Assembly (NCBI RefSeq): GCF_006715485.1
Contig: NZ_VFNH01000003.1
Span: 682,001-746,000 of the forward strand
Direction of reading: 5' to 3'
DNA from: Herbaspirillum sp. SJZ107
GTDB taxonomy: Bacteria > Pseudomonadota > Gammaproteobacteria > Burkholderiales > Burkholderiaceae_D
DNA: 64,000 bases
Below are positions 33,335-42,319 of the stretch, piece by piece. The first letter of the stretch is position 1, and the number at the start of each line of letters is the position of its first letter. A model generated the notes under the pieces. That model saw only the letters and a list, made by a program, of their open reading frames with translations, made no database searches and was not told the DNA's origin. Both the position numbers and the translations under genes were made by a program.

Positions 33335-34609
33335 ATGCAACTCCTTGCCGTTGGCCTCAATCACACCACCGCCCCGGTCTCGCTACGCGAGCAACTGGCG
33401 CTGGCGCCTGAGCAGCTGGGCGAGGCGGTGCAAGCGGCGCGCGGCTGGTTTTCGCGTTTCAATACCCACGGCGAAGACGAAGCGGCCCTGCTCTCGACCT
33501 GCAACCGCACCGAGATGTATGCCGCCAGCGGCGCGCCCGATCCGCTCGACGCTTCTGCGCGCTTCCTCGCCGATTACCACCAGCTGAATTTTTCCGAACT
33601 GCGTCCGCACCTGTACATGCTGCCGCAGCACGACGCCGTGCGCCACGCCTTCCGTGTCGCATCCGGCCTCGATTCGATGGTCCTCGGCGAAGCCCAGATC
33701 CTGGGCCAGATGAAGGATGCCGTGCGCGTGGCCGACCAGGCCGGCGGCCTCGGCACCTACCTGCACCAGCTGTTCCAGCGCAGCTTCGCGGTGGCGAAGG
33801 AAGTGCGCAGCACCACCGAGATCGGGGCCCACAGCGTGTCGATGGCGGCGGCGGCGGTGCGCCTGTCGGAGCGCATCTTCGACAGCGTCAGCGAACAGAA
33901 CGTGCTGTTCATCGGTGCCGGCGAAATGATCGAGTTGTGCGCGACCCATTTTGCGGCCCAGAACCCGAAATCGATCACGATCGCCAACCGCACGCTGGAG
34001 CGCGGCGAAACCCTGGCCAACCGTTTTTCCGGCCGCGCGATCCGCCTGGCCGATTTGCCGGAATTGCTGCCGCAGTTCGACATCGTGATCTCGTCGACGG
34101 CCTCGACCCTGCCGCTGATCGGCAAGGGCCTGGTCGAACGCGCCATCAAGGCGCGCCGCCACCGGCCGATGTTCATGGTCGACCTGGCGGTCCCGCGCGA
34201 CATCGAACCCGAAGTCGGCAAGCTGAACGACGTGTTCCTGTACACCGTCGACGACCTGGCCGACGTCGTGCGCAGCGGCGTCGAAAGCCGCCAAGCCGCC
34301 GTGGCCCAGGCCGAAGCCATCATCGAAACACGCGTGCAATCGTTCATGCACTGGGTCGGCGACCGCGCCGTGGTGCCGGTCATCCGCGACCTGCACGAGT
34401 CCAGCGAAGTCCTGCGCCTGGCCGAACTGGAGCGCGCGAAAAAGCTGCTGGCCAAGGGCGAAGACATCGACGCGGTGCTGGAAGCGCTGTCGAAGGGTCT
34501 CACCGCCAAGTTCCTGCACGGCCCGCAGCAGGCGCTGCACCGCGCCCAGGGCGACGAGCGCGCGCGCCTGGCCAGCCTGCTGCCCCAGCTGTTCCGCGGC
34601 CGCCGTTAG
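33335..34609 (+). CDS. hemA: Glutamyl-tRNA reductase
   Basis: A 424-aa enzyme reducing glutamyl-tRNA(Glu) to glutamate-1-semialdehyde, the first step of C5 haem synthesis. GLNHTTAPVSLRE begins the catalytic domain, Cys56 in LSTCNRTEMY is the nucleophile, GLDSMVLGEAQILGQMK follows, the NADPH domain has FIGAGEMIEL, and a C-terminal helical dimerisation domain ends the protein. Usual length. First of the cluster hemA-prfA-dsbB-prmC. Confidence 0.98.
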   Translation: MQLLAVGLNHTTAPVSLREQLALAPEQLGEAVQAARGWFSRFNTHGEDEAALLSTCNRTEMYAASGAPDPLDASARFLADYHQLNFSELRPHLYMLPQHDAVRHAFRVASGLDSMVLGEAQILGQMKDAVRVADQAGGLGTYLHQLFQRSFAVAKEVRSTTEIGAHSVSMAAAAVRLSERIFDSVSEQNVLFIGAGEMIELCATHFAAQNPKSITIANRTLERGETLANRFSGRAIRLADLPELLPQFDIVISSTASTLPLIGKGLVERAIKARRHRPMFMVDLAVPRDIEPEVGKLNDVFLYTVDDLADVVRSGVESRQAAVAQAEAIIETRVQSFMHWVGDRAVVPVIRDLHESSEVLRLAELERAKKLLAKGEDIDAVLEALSKGLTAKFLHGPQQALHRAQGDERARLASLLPQLFRGRR

Positions 34610-34706
34610 CGTCTTCCTCTGTCGTTTGCCCATGTGCGCGGCAGCGATCGTGCCGCGCGCCCTGCCGCCCTGCGCGGCCCGTCCGTCCTATCTCGTCTAC
34701 TACACT

Positions 34707-35783
34707 ATGAAACCATCCATGCTGGCCAAGCTGGACCAACTGGCCAACCGCCTCGTCGAACTGGACGAGCTCCTGATGTCCGAAGGCGCCACCGCCAACA
34801 TGGACAATTTCAGGAAGATGAACCGCGAGCACGCCGAACTGGGCCCGCTGGTGGCCGTGTATCACCAGTACCAGACCGCCCAGGGCGACATCGCCGCGGC
34901 GCAGGAGATGCTGCTCGACCCGGAGATGAAGGAATTCGCCCAGGACGAGATCGAAGCCGCCAAGGGCCGCCTGTCCCAGCTCGACCTCGAGCTGCAGACC
35001 ATGCTGCTGCCGAAGGACGAGAACGACGAGCGCAACATCTTCCTCGAGATCCGCGCCGGCACCGGCGGCGACGAATCGGCGCTGTTTGCCGGCGACCTGC
35101 TGCGCATGTACACGCGCTACGCGGAGCGTAACCGCTGGCAGGTGGAAATCGTGTCGGAGTCGAGCTCGGACTTGGGCGGCTACCGCGAAGTCATCGCGCG
35201 CATCATCGGCAACGGCGTGTACTCGAAACTGAAATTCGAATCCGGCGGCCACCGCGTGCAGCGCGTGCCGGCCACCGAGACCCAGGGCCGCATCCACACC
35301 TCGGCCTGCACGGTGGCAGTGATGCCGGAGGCGGACGAAGTCGAGGACGTCAACATCAACCCGGCCGACCTGCGCATCGACACCTATCGCGCGTCCGGCG
35401 CCGGCGGCCAGCATATCAACAAGACCGACTCGGCGGTGCGCATCACCCACCTGCCTACCGGGATCGTGGTCGAGTGCCAGGACGACCGCAGCCAGCACAA
35501 GAACAAGGCGCAGGCCATGAAAGTCCTGGCCGCGCGCATCAAGGACGTGCAGCTGCGCGAACAGCAAAGGGAAGAAGCCGCCACCCGTAAAAGCCTGATC
35601 GGCTCCGGCGACCGCAGCGAGCGCATCCGCACCTACAACTTCCCCCAGGGCCGCCTGACCGACCACCGCATCAACCTGACGCTGTATAAACTCGACATGA
35701 TCATGGACGGCGACCTGAACGAACTGACGACCGCGCTGTCGGCCGAGCACCAGGCCGAACTGCTGGCCGCGCTGGGCGATTGA
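34707..35783 (+). CDS. prfA: Peptide chain release factor 1
   Basis: A 358-aa class I release factor recognising UAA and UAG. The GGQ motif that triggers peptide release is in YRASGAGGQHINKTDSA; stop-codon recognition domains flank it. The start at 34707 gives the family's usual length (MKPSMLAKLDQL); the longer upstream frame is not conserved-looking. The hemA-prfA order is widespread in proteobacteria. Confidence 0.98.
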   Translation: MKPSMLAKLDQLANRLVELDELLMSEGATANMDNFRKMNREHAELGPLVAVYHQYQTAQGDIAAAQEMLLDPEMKEFAQDEIEAAKGRLSQLDLELQTMLLPKDENDERNIFLEIRAGTGGDESALFAGDLLRMYTRYAERNRWQVEIVSESSSDLGGYREVIARIIGNGVYSKLKFESGGHRVQRVPATETQGRIHTSACTVAVMPEADEVEDVNINPADLRIDTYRASGAGGQHINKTDSAVRITHLPTGIVVECQDDRSQHKNKAQAMKVLAARIKDVQLREQQREEAATRKSLIGSGDRSERIRTYNFPQGRLTDHRINLTLYKLDMIMDGDLNELTTALSAEHQAELLAALGD

Positions 35784-35857
35784 TAAACCCGGTTCGATGA
35801 GACGCGATGTGCGAAAATCGCACGATTGACATTGCCATTTATAACAGGAACGCCCAG

Positions 35858-36328
35858 ATGCCCGCCTCCCGCAAGATCCTGCTTCTCATCGCTGCCGTCA
35901 GCCTCGCCCTGGTCGGCGCGGCCCTGTATCTGCAGCACGCGAAAGACATGCTGCCCTGCCCCCTGTGCATCATCCAGCGCTACCTGTTCCTGGGCGTGGC
36001 CGTCTTCAGCCTGATCGCGGCCTTTGCCGGCAAGGTCAAAGTGTGGACCGGCGTGGCCCTGCTGTCGGCGCTGGGCGGACTCGGCGTGGCCGGCAAGCAC
36101 CTGTACGTGCTCGCGCATCCGGGCTTTTCCTGCGGTATCGATCCGATGGAGACGGTGCTGAACAAGATCCCGACCGCGACCCTGCTGCCCTGGGTGTTCC
36201 GCGCCGACGGCCTGTGCGAGGCGGCACTGGACGACGTGCTCGGCCTGTCGGTGCCGCAGTGGTCGGCGCTGTGGTTCGTGATCCTGGGCCTGTCCCTGGT
36301 CTGGGTGCTGGCGCGCCGCGCACGCTGA
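35858..36328 (+). CDS. dsbB: Disulfide bond formation protein B
   Basis: A 156-aa inner-membrane protein with four helices that reoxidises DsbA and passes electrons to quinone. The first periplasmic loop carries Cys34-Pro-Leu-Cys37 (LPCPLCIIQR); the second has Cys92 and Cys120, so both redox pairs are present. The ATG at 35858 has AGGA upstream. It sits between prfA and prmC, which are usually adjacent, and its stop overlaps the prmC start (TGATG), implying coupling. Confidence 0.95.
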   Translation: MPASRKILLLIAAVSLALVGAALYLQHAKDMLPCPLCIIQRYLFLGVAVFSLIAAFAGKVKVWTGVALLSALGGLGVAGKHLYVLAHPGFSCGIDPMETVLNKIPTATLLPWVFRADGLCEAALDDVLGLSVPQWSALWFVILGLSLVWVLARRAR

Positions 36329-37176
36329 TGGCCGTGCAATCTCCCGTCCTTTCCGGCACCACGGTCGGCGCGGCGCAGGCAGCGCTGCCGCTCGACCCGC
36401 TCGAAAACCGCATCCTGCTGTGCCACGCGACCGGATTGACGCGGGTCCAGTTGATCACCCAGGCCGGGCGCGCGCTGGACCAGGATGAAGCGGCGCGCCT
36501 GAACGCGCTGGTGCGGCGCCGGCTCGAGGGCGAGCCGATCGCCTACATCGTCGGCAAGCGCGAATTCTTCGGCCTCGATTTCCAGGTCAGCGAAGCCGTC
36601 CTGATCCCGCGCCCCGACACCGAACTGATCGTCGAACTGGCGCTCGAACGCCTGCCGCAACCGGGACAGCGCAGCCGCGTGCTCGACATGGGCACCGGCA
36701 GCGGCGCCATCGCGGTGGCGCTGGCCCACACCCGGCCCGATGCCGCGGTCAGCGCGCTCGACGTCAGCCCGGCCGCGCTGGCGGTGGCGCAGGCGAATGC
36801 GGATGCCAACGGCGCCCGCGTACGCTTCCTGCAAAGCGACTGGTTCGCGGCCCTGGCGGCGGGCGAGACCTTCGATCTGATCGCCTCGAATCCGCCCTAT
36901 ATCGCGGCCGGCGACGAACACCTGTCCCAGGGCGATTTGCGCTTCGAACCGAGTGGCGCCCTGACCGATTTCGGCGACGGCCTGTCGGCGCTGCGCATCA
37001 TCGCCGAGGGCGCGCAGGCGCGCCTGGAACCGGGCGCCTGGCTGCTGCTGGAACACGGCTACGACCAGGCGGCCGCGGTGCGCACGCTGCTGCAAGAACA
37101 CGGCTACACCGAGGTGCAGAGCTGGCGCGACCTCGGTGATATAGAGAGAGTCAGCGGCGGACGCGCGCCGCAATAA
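36328..37176 (+). CDS. prmC: Release factor glutamine methyltransferase
   Basis: A 282-aa SAM-dependent enzyme that methylates the Gln of the GGQ motif in RF1 and RF2. VLDMGTGSGAIAVAL is the SAM-binding motif and SNPPYI the catalytic NPPY. The N-terminal helical domain contains REFFGLDFQVSEAVLIPRPDTE. The start overlaps the dsbB stop by one base. It shares a transcript with its substrate gene prfA. Confidence 0.97.
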   Translation: MAVQSPVLSGTTVGAAQAALPLDPLENRILLCHATGLTRVQLITQAGRALDQDEAARLNALVRRRLEGEPIAYIVGKREFFGLDFQVSEAVLIPRPDTELIVELALERLPQPGQRSRVLDMGTGSGAIAVALAHTRPDAAVSALDVSPAALAVAQANADANGARVRFLQSDWFAALAAGETFDLIASNPPYIAAGDEHLSQGDLRFEPSGALTDFGDGLSALRIIAEGAQARLEPGAWLLLEHGYDQAAAVRTLLQEHGYTEVQSWRDLGDIERVSGGRAPQ

Positions 37177-37179
37177 GCC

Positions 37180-38460
37180 TTACTCGTAGCGCAGCGCGTC
37201 GGCCGGGTGCAATCTGGACGCCGACCAGCTCGGATACAGCGTCGCCACGAACGCCAGCAGGATCGACACCCCGCCGCTCCAGCCCACGTCCGCCCAGCGC
37301 AGCTGGGACGGGATCTCGCTGATGAAATAAATGTCCTTCGACAGGAAGTGCAGGCCGAACACGCGTTCGATGAAGGGCACGATCACGTCGACGTTGAGCG
37401 CCACCAGCACCCCGAGGCCGACCCCGAGCAGGGTGCCCAGAACGCCGACCAGCGTGCCCTGCACCACGAAGATCTTCATGATCGAGCGCGGCGACGCCCC
37501 CAGGGTGCGCAGGATCGCGATATCCGCCTGCTTGTCGCGCACCGCCATCACCAGCGTCGACACCAGGTTGAAGGCCGCCACCGCCACGATCATCGTGATG
37601 ATGATGAACATCATGCGCTTCTGCGAGCCGACCGCCGCGAACCAGATCGCGTTCACCTGCGACCAGTCGCGCATGATCAGCTCCCCGGACATGCTGTGCT
37701 GCAGGTCGGCCGCCACCTGGGGTGCCGCATACAGGTCGGCCAGGTGCAGGCGCAGGCCGGACGGCGCCGGCAGGCCCTGCACGGCCATCGCGTCTTCCAG
37801 GCTGACGAAGGCGAGCGAGGAATCGAACTGGTAATGGCCGGCCGCGAAGGTGCCGGCCACCGTGAAGGTGCGCGAGCGCGGCGCACCGGCCAGCTGTCCG
37901 CCCTGCACCGCCTGTCCCTGCGCCCCGCCCGGCGGCAGCAGCATGGTCAGGCGGTCGCCGGCTTTCACGCCGAGCGCCTCGGCCAGCGCATTGCCCAGCA
38001 CGATGTTGAACGATCCCGGCTGCAGCGCCGCGAACGCGGTCGACTGCTGCGCCACCTTCGACACCTTGGCTTCCTCGGCGGGCAGCACGCCGCGCACCAG
38101 CGCCGGCTTCATGGTGCCGTCGACCACCAGCATGCCCTGCATGTCGACGAAGGGCGCGGCGGCGCGCACGCCCGGGTTGCGCAGCGCCTCGCTGGCCGAC
38201 CGGCGCCAGTCGGGCAGCACGCCGCGCGCGTCGAACACTTCGATGTGCGCCACCACCGACAGCATGCGGTCGGTGACTTCCTTCTGAAAACCGTTCATCA
38301 CCGACAGCACCACGATCAGCGCCGCCACCCCGAGCGCGATGCCGGCCACCGAGATCCATGAAATGAAGGAGATGAAACGGTTACGCCCGCTGCGCTTGCC
38401 GGCGCGCGTGTAGCGCAGGCCGACCCACCATTCATAGGGCATGTCTTTAATGATGCTCAT
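37180..38460 (-). CDS. lolC: Lipoprotein-releasing ABC transporter permease (LolC/LolE family)
   Basis: A 426-aa inner-membrane protein: one N-terminal helix (ISFISWISVAGIALGVAALI), a large periplasmic domain (about residues 55-270), and three C-terminal helices with ILRTLGASPRSIMKIFVVQG coupling to the ATPase. The Lol complex releases lipoproteins from the inner membrane to LolA. GGAAA precedes the ATG. The ATPase gene lolD, normally downstream, is not here; instead prmC converges 3 bases away. Confidence 0.9.
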   Translation of the reverse strand: MSIIKDMPYEWWVGLRYTRAGKRSGRNRFISFISWISVAGIALGVAALIVVLSVMNGFQKEVTDRMLSVVAHIEVFDARGVLPDWRRSASEALRNPGVRAAAPFVDMQGMLVVDGTMKPALVRGVLPAEEAKVSKVAQQSTAFAALQPGSFNIVLGNALAEALGVKAGDRLTMLLPPGGAQGQAVQGGQLAGAPRSRTFTVAGTFAAGHYQFDSSLAFVSLEDAMAVQGLPAPSGLRLHLADLYAAPQVAADLQHSMSGELIMRDWSQVNAIWFAAVGSQKRMMFIIITMIVAVAAFNLVSTLVMAVRDKQADIAILRTLGASPRSIMKIFVVQGTLVGVLGTLLGVGLGVLVALNVDVIVPFIERVFGLHFLSKDIYFISEIPSQLRWADVGWSGGVSILLAFVATLYPSWSASRLHPADALRYE

Positions 38461-38589
38461 GGTTTCCTGACAAATAATCAATCCGGCGCAGTGTGCCACA
38501 CAATGCGCGCGCACGGGATGGCCGAGGCCACCCGGCGCAGCCCGTTTTACGCCTTTGTTACAATGGGTGCCCCATCCCCGGAGCCCCGC

Positions 38590-40551
38590 ATGCCTCGAAC
38601 CCGACTGCCCGCGGCCCGGCAGCGCGCGGCGCGGCTGCTGGCGGCCGCGCTGCCGCTGTTGCTGACCCCGCTGCTGTCGACGTCGCTGTCGATCCCCCTG
38701 CTGCTGGCGCCGCTGCCGGCAAGCGCCACCGAACTTCCTGCCGACGTCCCCAGCCAGGCGCGCGCCCTGTTCGAGCGCGACTGGCAATGGCGCCTGAAGC
38801 ACCAGCCGGCATTCGCCACCGCCGTCGGCGACCACCGCTACGATGCCCAGCTGGCCGACAGCTCGCTGGCCGGCGCGCTGAAAGCGGCCGAGCACGAGCG
38901 CCGCATGCTCGAGCTGGCGCGCCAGCTCGACCCGGCCCAGCTGAACGCGCGCGAGCGCCTGTCCTGGGAGCTGTTCGTGGCCGACAAGGAAAGGCGCCTG
39001 GCCGTCGCCGCCGTCGTGCCCTTCGATCCGCAGCCGATCAGCGTCCAGGACGGCATCCAGTTCCGCTTTCCGCGCCTGGTCGCCCAGATGCCCTACGTTA
39101 CCGAAGCCGACTACCGCAACTACCTGGCGCGCCTGCAGGCGCTGCCGCGCCACATCGACGGCATCGTCGAGCAGCTGCATGAAGGGATGCGCACCGGCTG
39201 GGTCGCGCCGAAGCGCATCATGGCCGGCGTGCCGGACCAGCTGCGCAGCCTGCGCGAGCACCTGGCCGACGGCGCCGTCTCCGCGCCCCTGCGGCGCCTG
39301 CCGGCCACCATCCCCGAGGAGGTGCGCGCCCAGCTGGCCGCCGACGGCGCTGCTGCCCTGCAGGCGCTGGCGCCGGCGCTGCAAAAGCTGGAAGACGTGG
39401 TCCGCAACGACTATCTGCCGGCGGCGCGCCCCACGATCGCCGCATCGAGCCTGCCCGGCGGTCCGTCCTGGTACGCGCTGCTGGTAAAGAACGCCACCAC
39501 CACCGCCCTGACGCCGGCCGAGATCCACGCGCTCGGCCTGAAGGAAGTGGCACGCATCCGCGCCGAGATGGCGCCGGCCATCCAGCGCACCGGTTTTCGC
39601 GGCACCCTGCCCCAGTTCTTCGTCTTTGCGCGCAGCGATCCGCGCCTGTTCACTACCGATGCAGACGCGCTGCTGAACCGCTACCGGCGCACCCTGGCCC
39701 GCGTCTACGCCCACCTGCCGCTGCTGTTTGCGACGATTCCGCCCGACGAGCTGGCGGTCAAGCCGCTGCAGGATGCGCAGGCCGGCCAGGGCGGCGCCGC
39801 CTACGAGGCGGGCAACGCCGCGCGCATGGCGGCGCTGGTGGTCAACACGGCGCGCCTGGACACGCGTCCGCTGTGGGAAGTCGAGACCCTGGCCCTGCAC
39901 GAGGGCGTGCCCGGCCACCACCTGCAGGTGGCACGGGCCCAGGCGATTCCCGACCTGCCGCCGTTCCGCCGCAATGCCTGGTACGCCGCCTACGGCGAAG
40001 GCTGGGCGCTGTATGCCGAAGGCCTCGGCCCCGAACTGGGCCTGATGCGCGATCCGTTTTCGGATTTCGGACGCCTGGCCGACGAATTGCTGCGCGCCGC
40101 CCGCCTGGTGATCGACACCGGCATCCATGCGCGCGGCTGGACCCGGCAGCAGGCGCTCGACTACCTGAACGCGACCACCGCCAATCCGCCGTTCGACAAC
40201 GAGGCCGAAGTCGACCGCGCGATTGCCCATCCGGGCGAACTGCTGGCCTATAAAATCGGCCAGCTGCGCATCCTGGCGCTGCGGCGCAAGGCGCAGGCGG
40301 CGCTGGGCGGGCGTTTCGACGTGCGCGCCTTCCACGAGGCCGTGCTGGGCCAGGGCGCGCTGCCGCTCGACCTGCTGGAGCGGGAAGTCGAACGCTGGAT
40401 CGCAACCCAGGCCACGCAGCCGCCGCCGGCACCGCCCGCCCAGGGACCCGATCCGGCGCCGCTGCCGGTGCCCGCGCAGGGCAGCGCCCAGGTGCCCGAT
40501 CAGATGCCCGATCAGGCGCTGTTCGGGGCGCCGCAGCCGGCGCCAGGTTAA
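38590..40551 (+). CDS. DUF885 family exported putative metallohydrolase
   Basis: A 653-aa protein with a long hydrophobic signal peptide (cleavage near ASA, residue 45). The core is DUF885, related to M32/M3-like zinc peptidases; HEGVPGHHLQ holds the HExxxH-like metal motif, followed by YGEGWALYAEGLG, where the Glu is a likely ligand. The last 45 residues are Pro/Ala/Gln-rich low complexity. Probably a periplasmic or secreted peptidase; substrate unknown. GGAG precedes the ATG at 38590. Confidence 0.85.
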   Translation: MPRTRLPAARQRAARLLAAALPLLLTPLLSTSLSIPLLLAPLPASATELPADVPSQARALFERDWQWRLKHQPAFATAVGDHRYDAQLADSSLAGALKAAEHERRMLELARQLDPAQLNARERLSWELFVADKERRLAVAAVVPFDPQPISVQDGIQFRFPRLVAQMPYVTEADYRNYLARLQALPRHIDGIVEQLHEGMRTGWVAPKRIMAGVPDQLRSLREHLADGAVSAPLRRLPATIPEEVRAQLAADGAAALQALAPALQKLEDVVRNDYLPAARPTIAASSLPGGPSWYALLVKNATTTALTPAEIHALGLKEVARIRAEMAPAIQRTGFRGTLPQFFVFARSDPRLFTTDADALLNRYRRTLARVYAHLPLLFATIPPDELAVKPLQDAQAGQGGAAYEAGNAARMAALVVNTARLDTRPLWEVETLALHEGVPGHHLQVARAQAIPDLPPFRRNAWYAAYGEGWALYAEGLGPELGLMRDPFSDFGRLADELLRAARLVIDTGIHARGWTRQQALDYLNATTANPPFDNEAEVDRAIAHPGELLAYKIGQLRILALRRKAQAALGGRFDVRAFHEAVLGQGALPLDLLEREVERWIATQATQPPPAPPAQGPDPAPLPVPAQGSAQVPDQMPDQALFGAPQPAPG

Positions 40552-40645
40552 TACAATCGTCATATTGAGCGGTGCCCGGCGCGCTTGGCCGTTTTCGGTT
40601 ACTCTCTGCACCTTCAAAGCAGTACAGTATAAGAAAGGAAATCCC

Positions 40646-42247
40646 GTGTCGAACCAACTGACCCGCCGCCTGGCCCTGCTGGACGACGATGCCCACCGCG
40701 GCCTGCTGTTGCAGGGCCTGCGCGGCATCGAGCGCGAGACGCTGCGCGTCGACAGCCAGGGCCGTCTGGCGCGGACACCGCACCCGGTCCAACTCGGCGC
40801 CGCCCTGACCCATGCGCAGATCACCACCGATTACGCGGAAGCCCTGCTCGAATTCATCACGCCGGCCGAGCACGACATCGGCCTGGCCCTGAACCGCCTG
40901 GACGCGATCCACCGCTACGCCTACACCAAGCTCGACGGCGAGATGCTGTGGAGCCAGTCGATGCCGTGCGACCTGCCGTCCGAAGAAGAGATCGAGATCG
41001 CCTGGTACGGCACATCGAACATCGGCATGCTCAAGCACGTGTACCGGCGCGGCCTGGCCCTGCGCTACGGCAAGGCCATGCAATGCATCGCCGGCATCCA
41101 CTACAACTACTCGCTGCCCGAGCAGTTGTGGAAAGTGCTGGCCGAGAGCGAAGGCATCGCCGAGGAACGCCGCCATGCGCTGCGCGATTTCCAGTCCGAG
41201 AGCTACATCGCGATGATCCGCAACTTCCGCCGCTACAGCTGGCTGCTGATGTACCTGTTCGGCGCTTCTCCGGTGCTGGCCACGGGCTTCCTGCGCGGCC
41301 GCGAGCACAATCTCGAAAAGCTGTCCGACGACACCCTGTACCTGCCTTGGGCGACCAGCCTGCGCATGAGCGACCTGGGTTACCAGAACGACGCCCAGTC
41401 CGGCCTGCGTCCGCACGAAAACAGCCTGGAAAGCTACGTCACCTCGCTGATGGACGCGGTCAACCGCCCGTATCCGCCGTACGCCGACGTCGGCACCAAG
41501 AAGGATGGCGAATGGGTGCAGCTGTCGACCAACATCCTGCAGATCGAGAACGAATACTATTCGACCATCCGTCCCAAGCGCGTGATCCGTACCGGCGAAC
41601 GTCCGGTGCAGGCGCTGTGCAACCGCGGCGTGCAGTACATCGAGGTGCGCTGCCTCGACATCGACCCGTTCGAGCCGGTCGGCGTGGCGCTGGAAACCGG
41701 GCGCTTCCTGGACGCCTTCCTGCTGTTCTGCGCGCTCGAGGAAAGCCCGCTGATCAATGCGATGGAAGGACAGGTCCATGCCCGCAACTTCGCGCGCACC
41801 GTCAAGGAAGGCCGCCGCCCGGGCCTGACGCTGACCCGCAACGACGCCGAAGTGCCGCTGCTGGAGTGGGCCGCCGAGCTGCTCGAACGCATCCGCCCGC
41901 TCGCCGAACTGCTCGACAGCGAACACAATTACGCCGGCGCGCACGTGTCCGCGCTCGAACTGCAGAAGGCCAAGGTGGCGAACCCGGACAAGACCCCGTC
42001 GGCCCGCGTGCTGGAAGAAGTGCGCGCGCTCGGCTCCTTTGCCAGATTCGGCCTGCAGCAGAGCGAACTGCACGCCCGGGCGCTGCGCGCCGAACCGCTG
42101 ATGCCGGCGGAAGTGGCGCTGTTCGACGAAACCGCGAAAGCATCGCTGGACGAGCAGGCCAGGATCGAGGCGGCCGACAGCGGCAGCTTCGACGATTTCG
42201 TGGCGGCGTACAACAGCAGTACACTGTGCAGTAATCACCAGGGCTGA
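40646..42247 (+). CDS. gshA: Glutamate-cysteine ligase
   Basis: A 533-aa enzyme of the gamma-proteobacterial GshA class. It starts at a GTG (40646) with AAGGAA 7 bases upstream. LLQGLRGIERETLRV is the N-terminal ATP/metal-binding signature; FQSESYIAMIRNFRRYSWLL and VGTKKDGEWVQLSTNILQIE are conserved substrate-site blocks, and NRGVQYIEVRCLDIDPFEP is the C-terminal hallmark. It makes gamma-glutamylcysteine, the first step of glutathione synthesis. gshB is not in the window. Confidence 0.95.
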   Translation: MSNQLTRRLALLDDDAHRGLLLQGLRGIERETLRVDSQGRLARTPHPVQLGAALTHAQITTDYAEALLEFITPAEHDIGLALNRLDAIHRYAYTKLDGEMLWSQSMPCDLPSEEEIEIAWYGTSNIGMLKHVYRRGLALRYGKAMQCIAGIHYNYSLPEQLWKVLAESEGIAEERRHALRDFQSESYIAMIRNFRRYSWLLMYLFGASPVLATGFLRGREHNLEKLSDDTLYLPWATSLRMSDLGYQNDAQSGLRPHENSLESYVTSLMDAVNRPYPPYADVGTKKDGEWVQLSTNILQIENEYYSTIRPKRVIRTGERPVQALCNRGVQYIEVRCLDIDPFEPVGVALETGRFLDAFLLFCALEESPLINAMEGQVHARNFARTVKEGRRPGLTLTRNDAEVPLLEWAAELLERIRPLAELLDSEHNYAGAHVSALELQKAKVANPDKTPSARVLEEVRALGSFARFGLQQSELHARALRAEPLMPAEVALFDETAKASLDEQARIEAADSGSFDDFVAAYNSSTLCSNHQG

Positions 42248-42257
42248 AACGGCCTTG

Positions 42258-42285
42258 CGTCGTCCCCGCCTGCGCGGGGACGACG
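42258..42285. repeat. REP-like palindrome, single copy
   Basis: CGTCGTCCCCGC-CTGC-GCGGGGACGACG, a 12-bp perfect stem, between gshA and the deacetylase-fold gene. It shares its CCCCGC/GCGGGG core with the pair at 59481-59581. Confidence 0.75.
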
Positions 42286-42319
42286 TTGAGTAGGTTTTCG
42301 TTCCACCTGCGGAGCCCCC

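Noticed and set aside
37180..40827. A 1215-aa minus-strand open frame.
   Set aside because: Only its last 426 codons (LolC) look like protein. The rest is antisense to the DUF885 and gshA genes and has the His/Arg/Gln-rich composition typical of GC-rich shadow frames.
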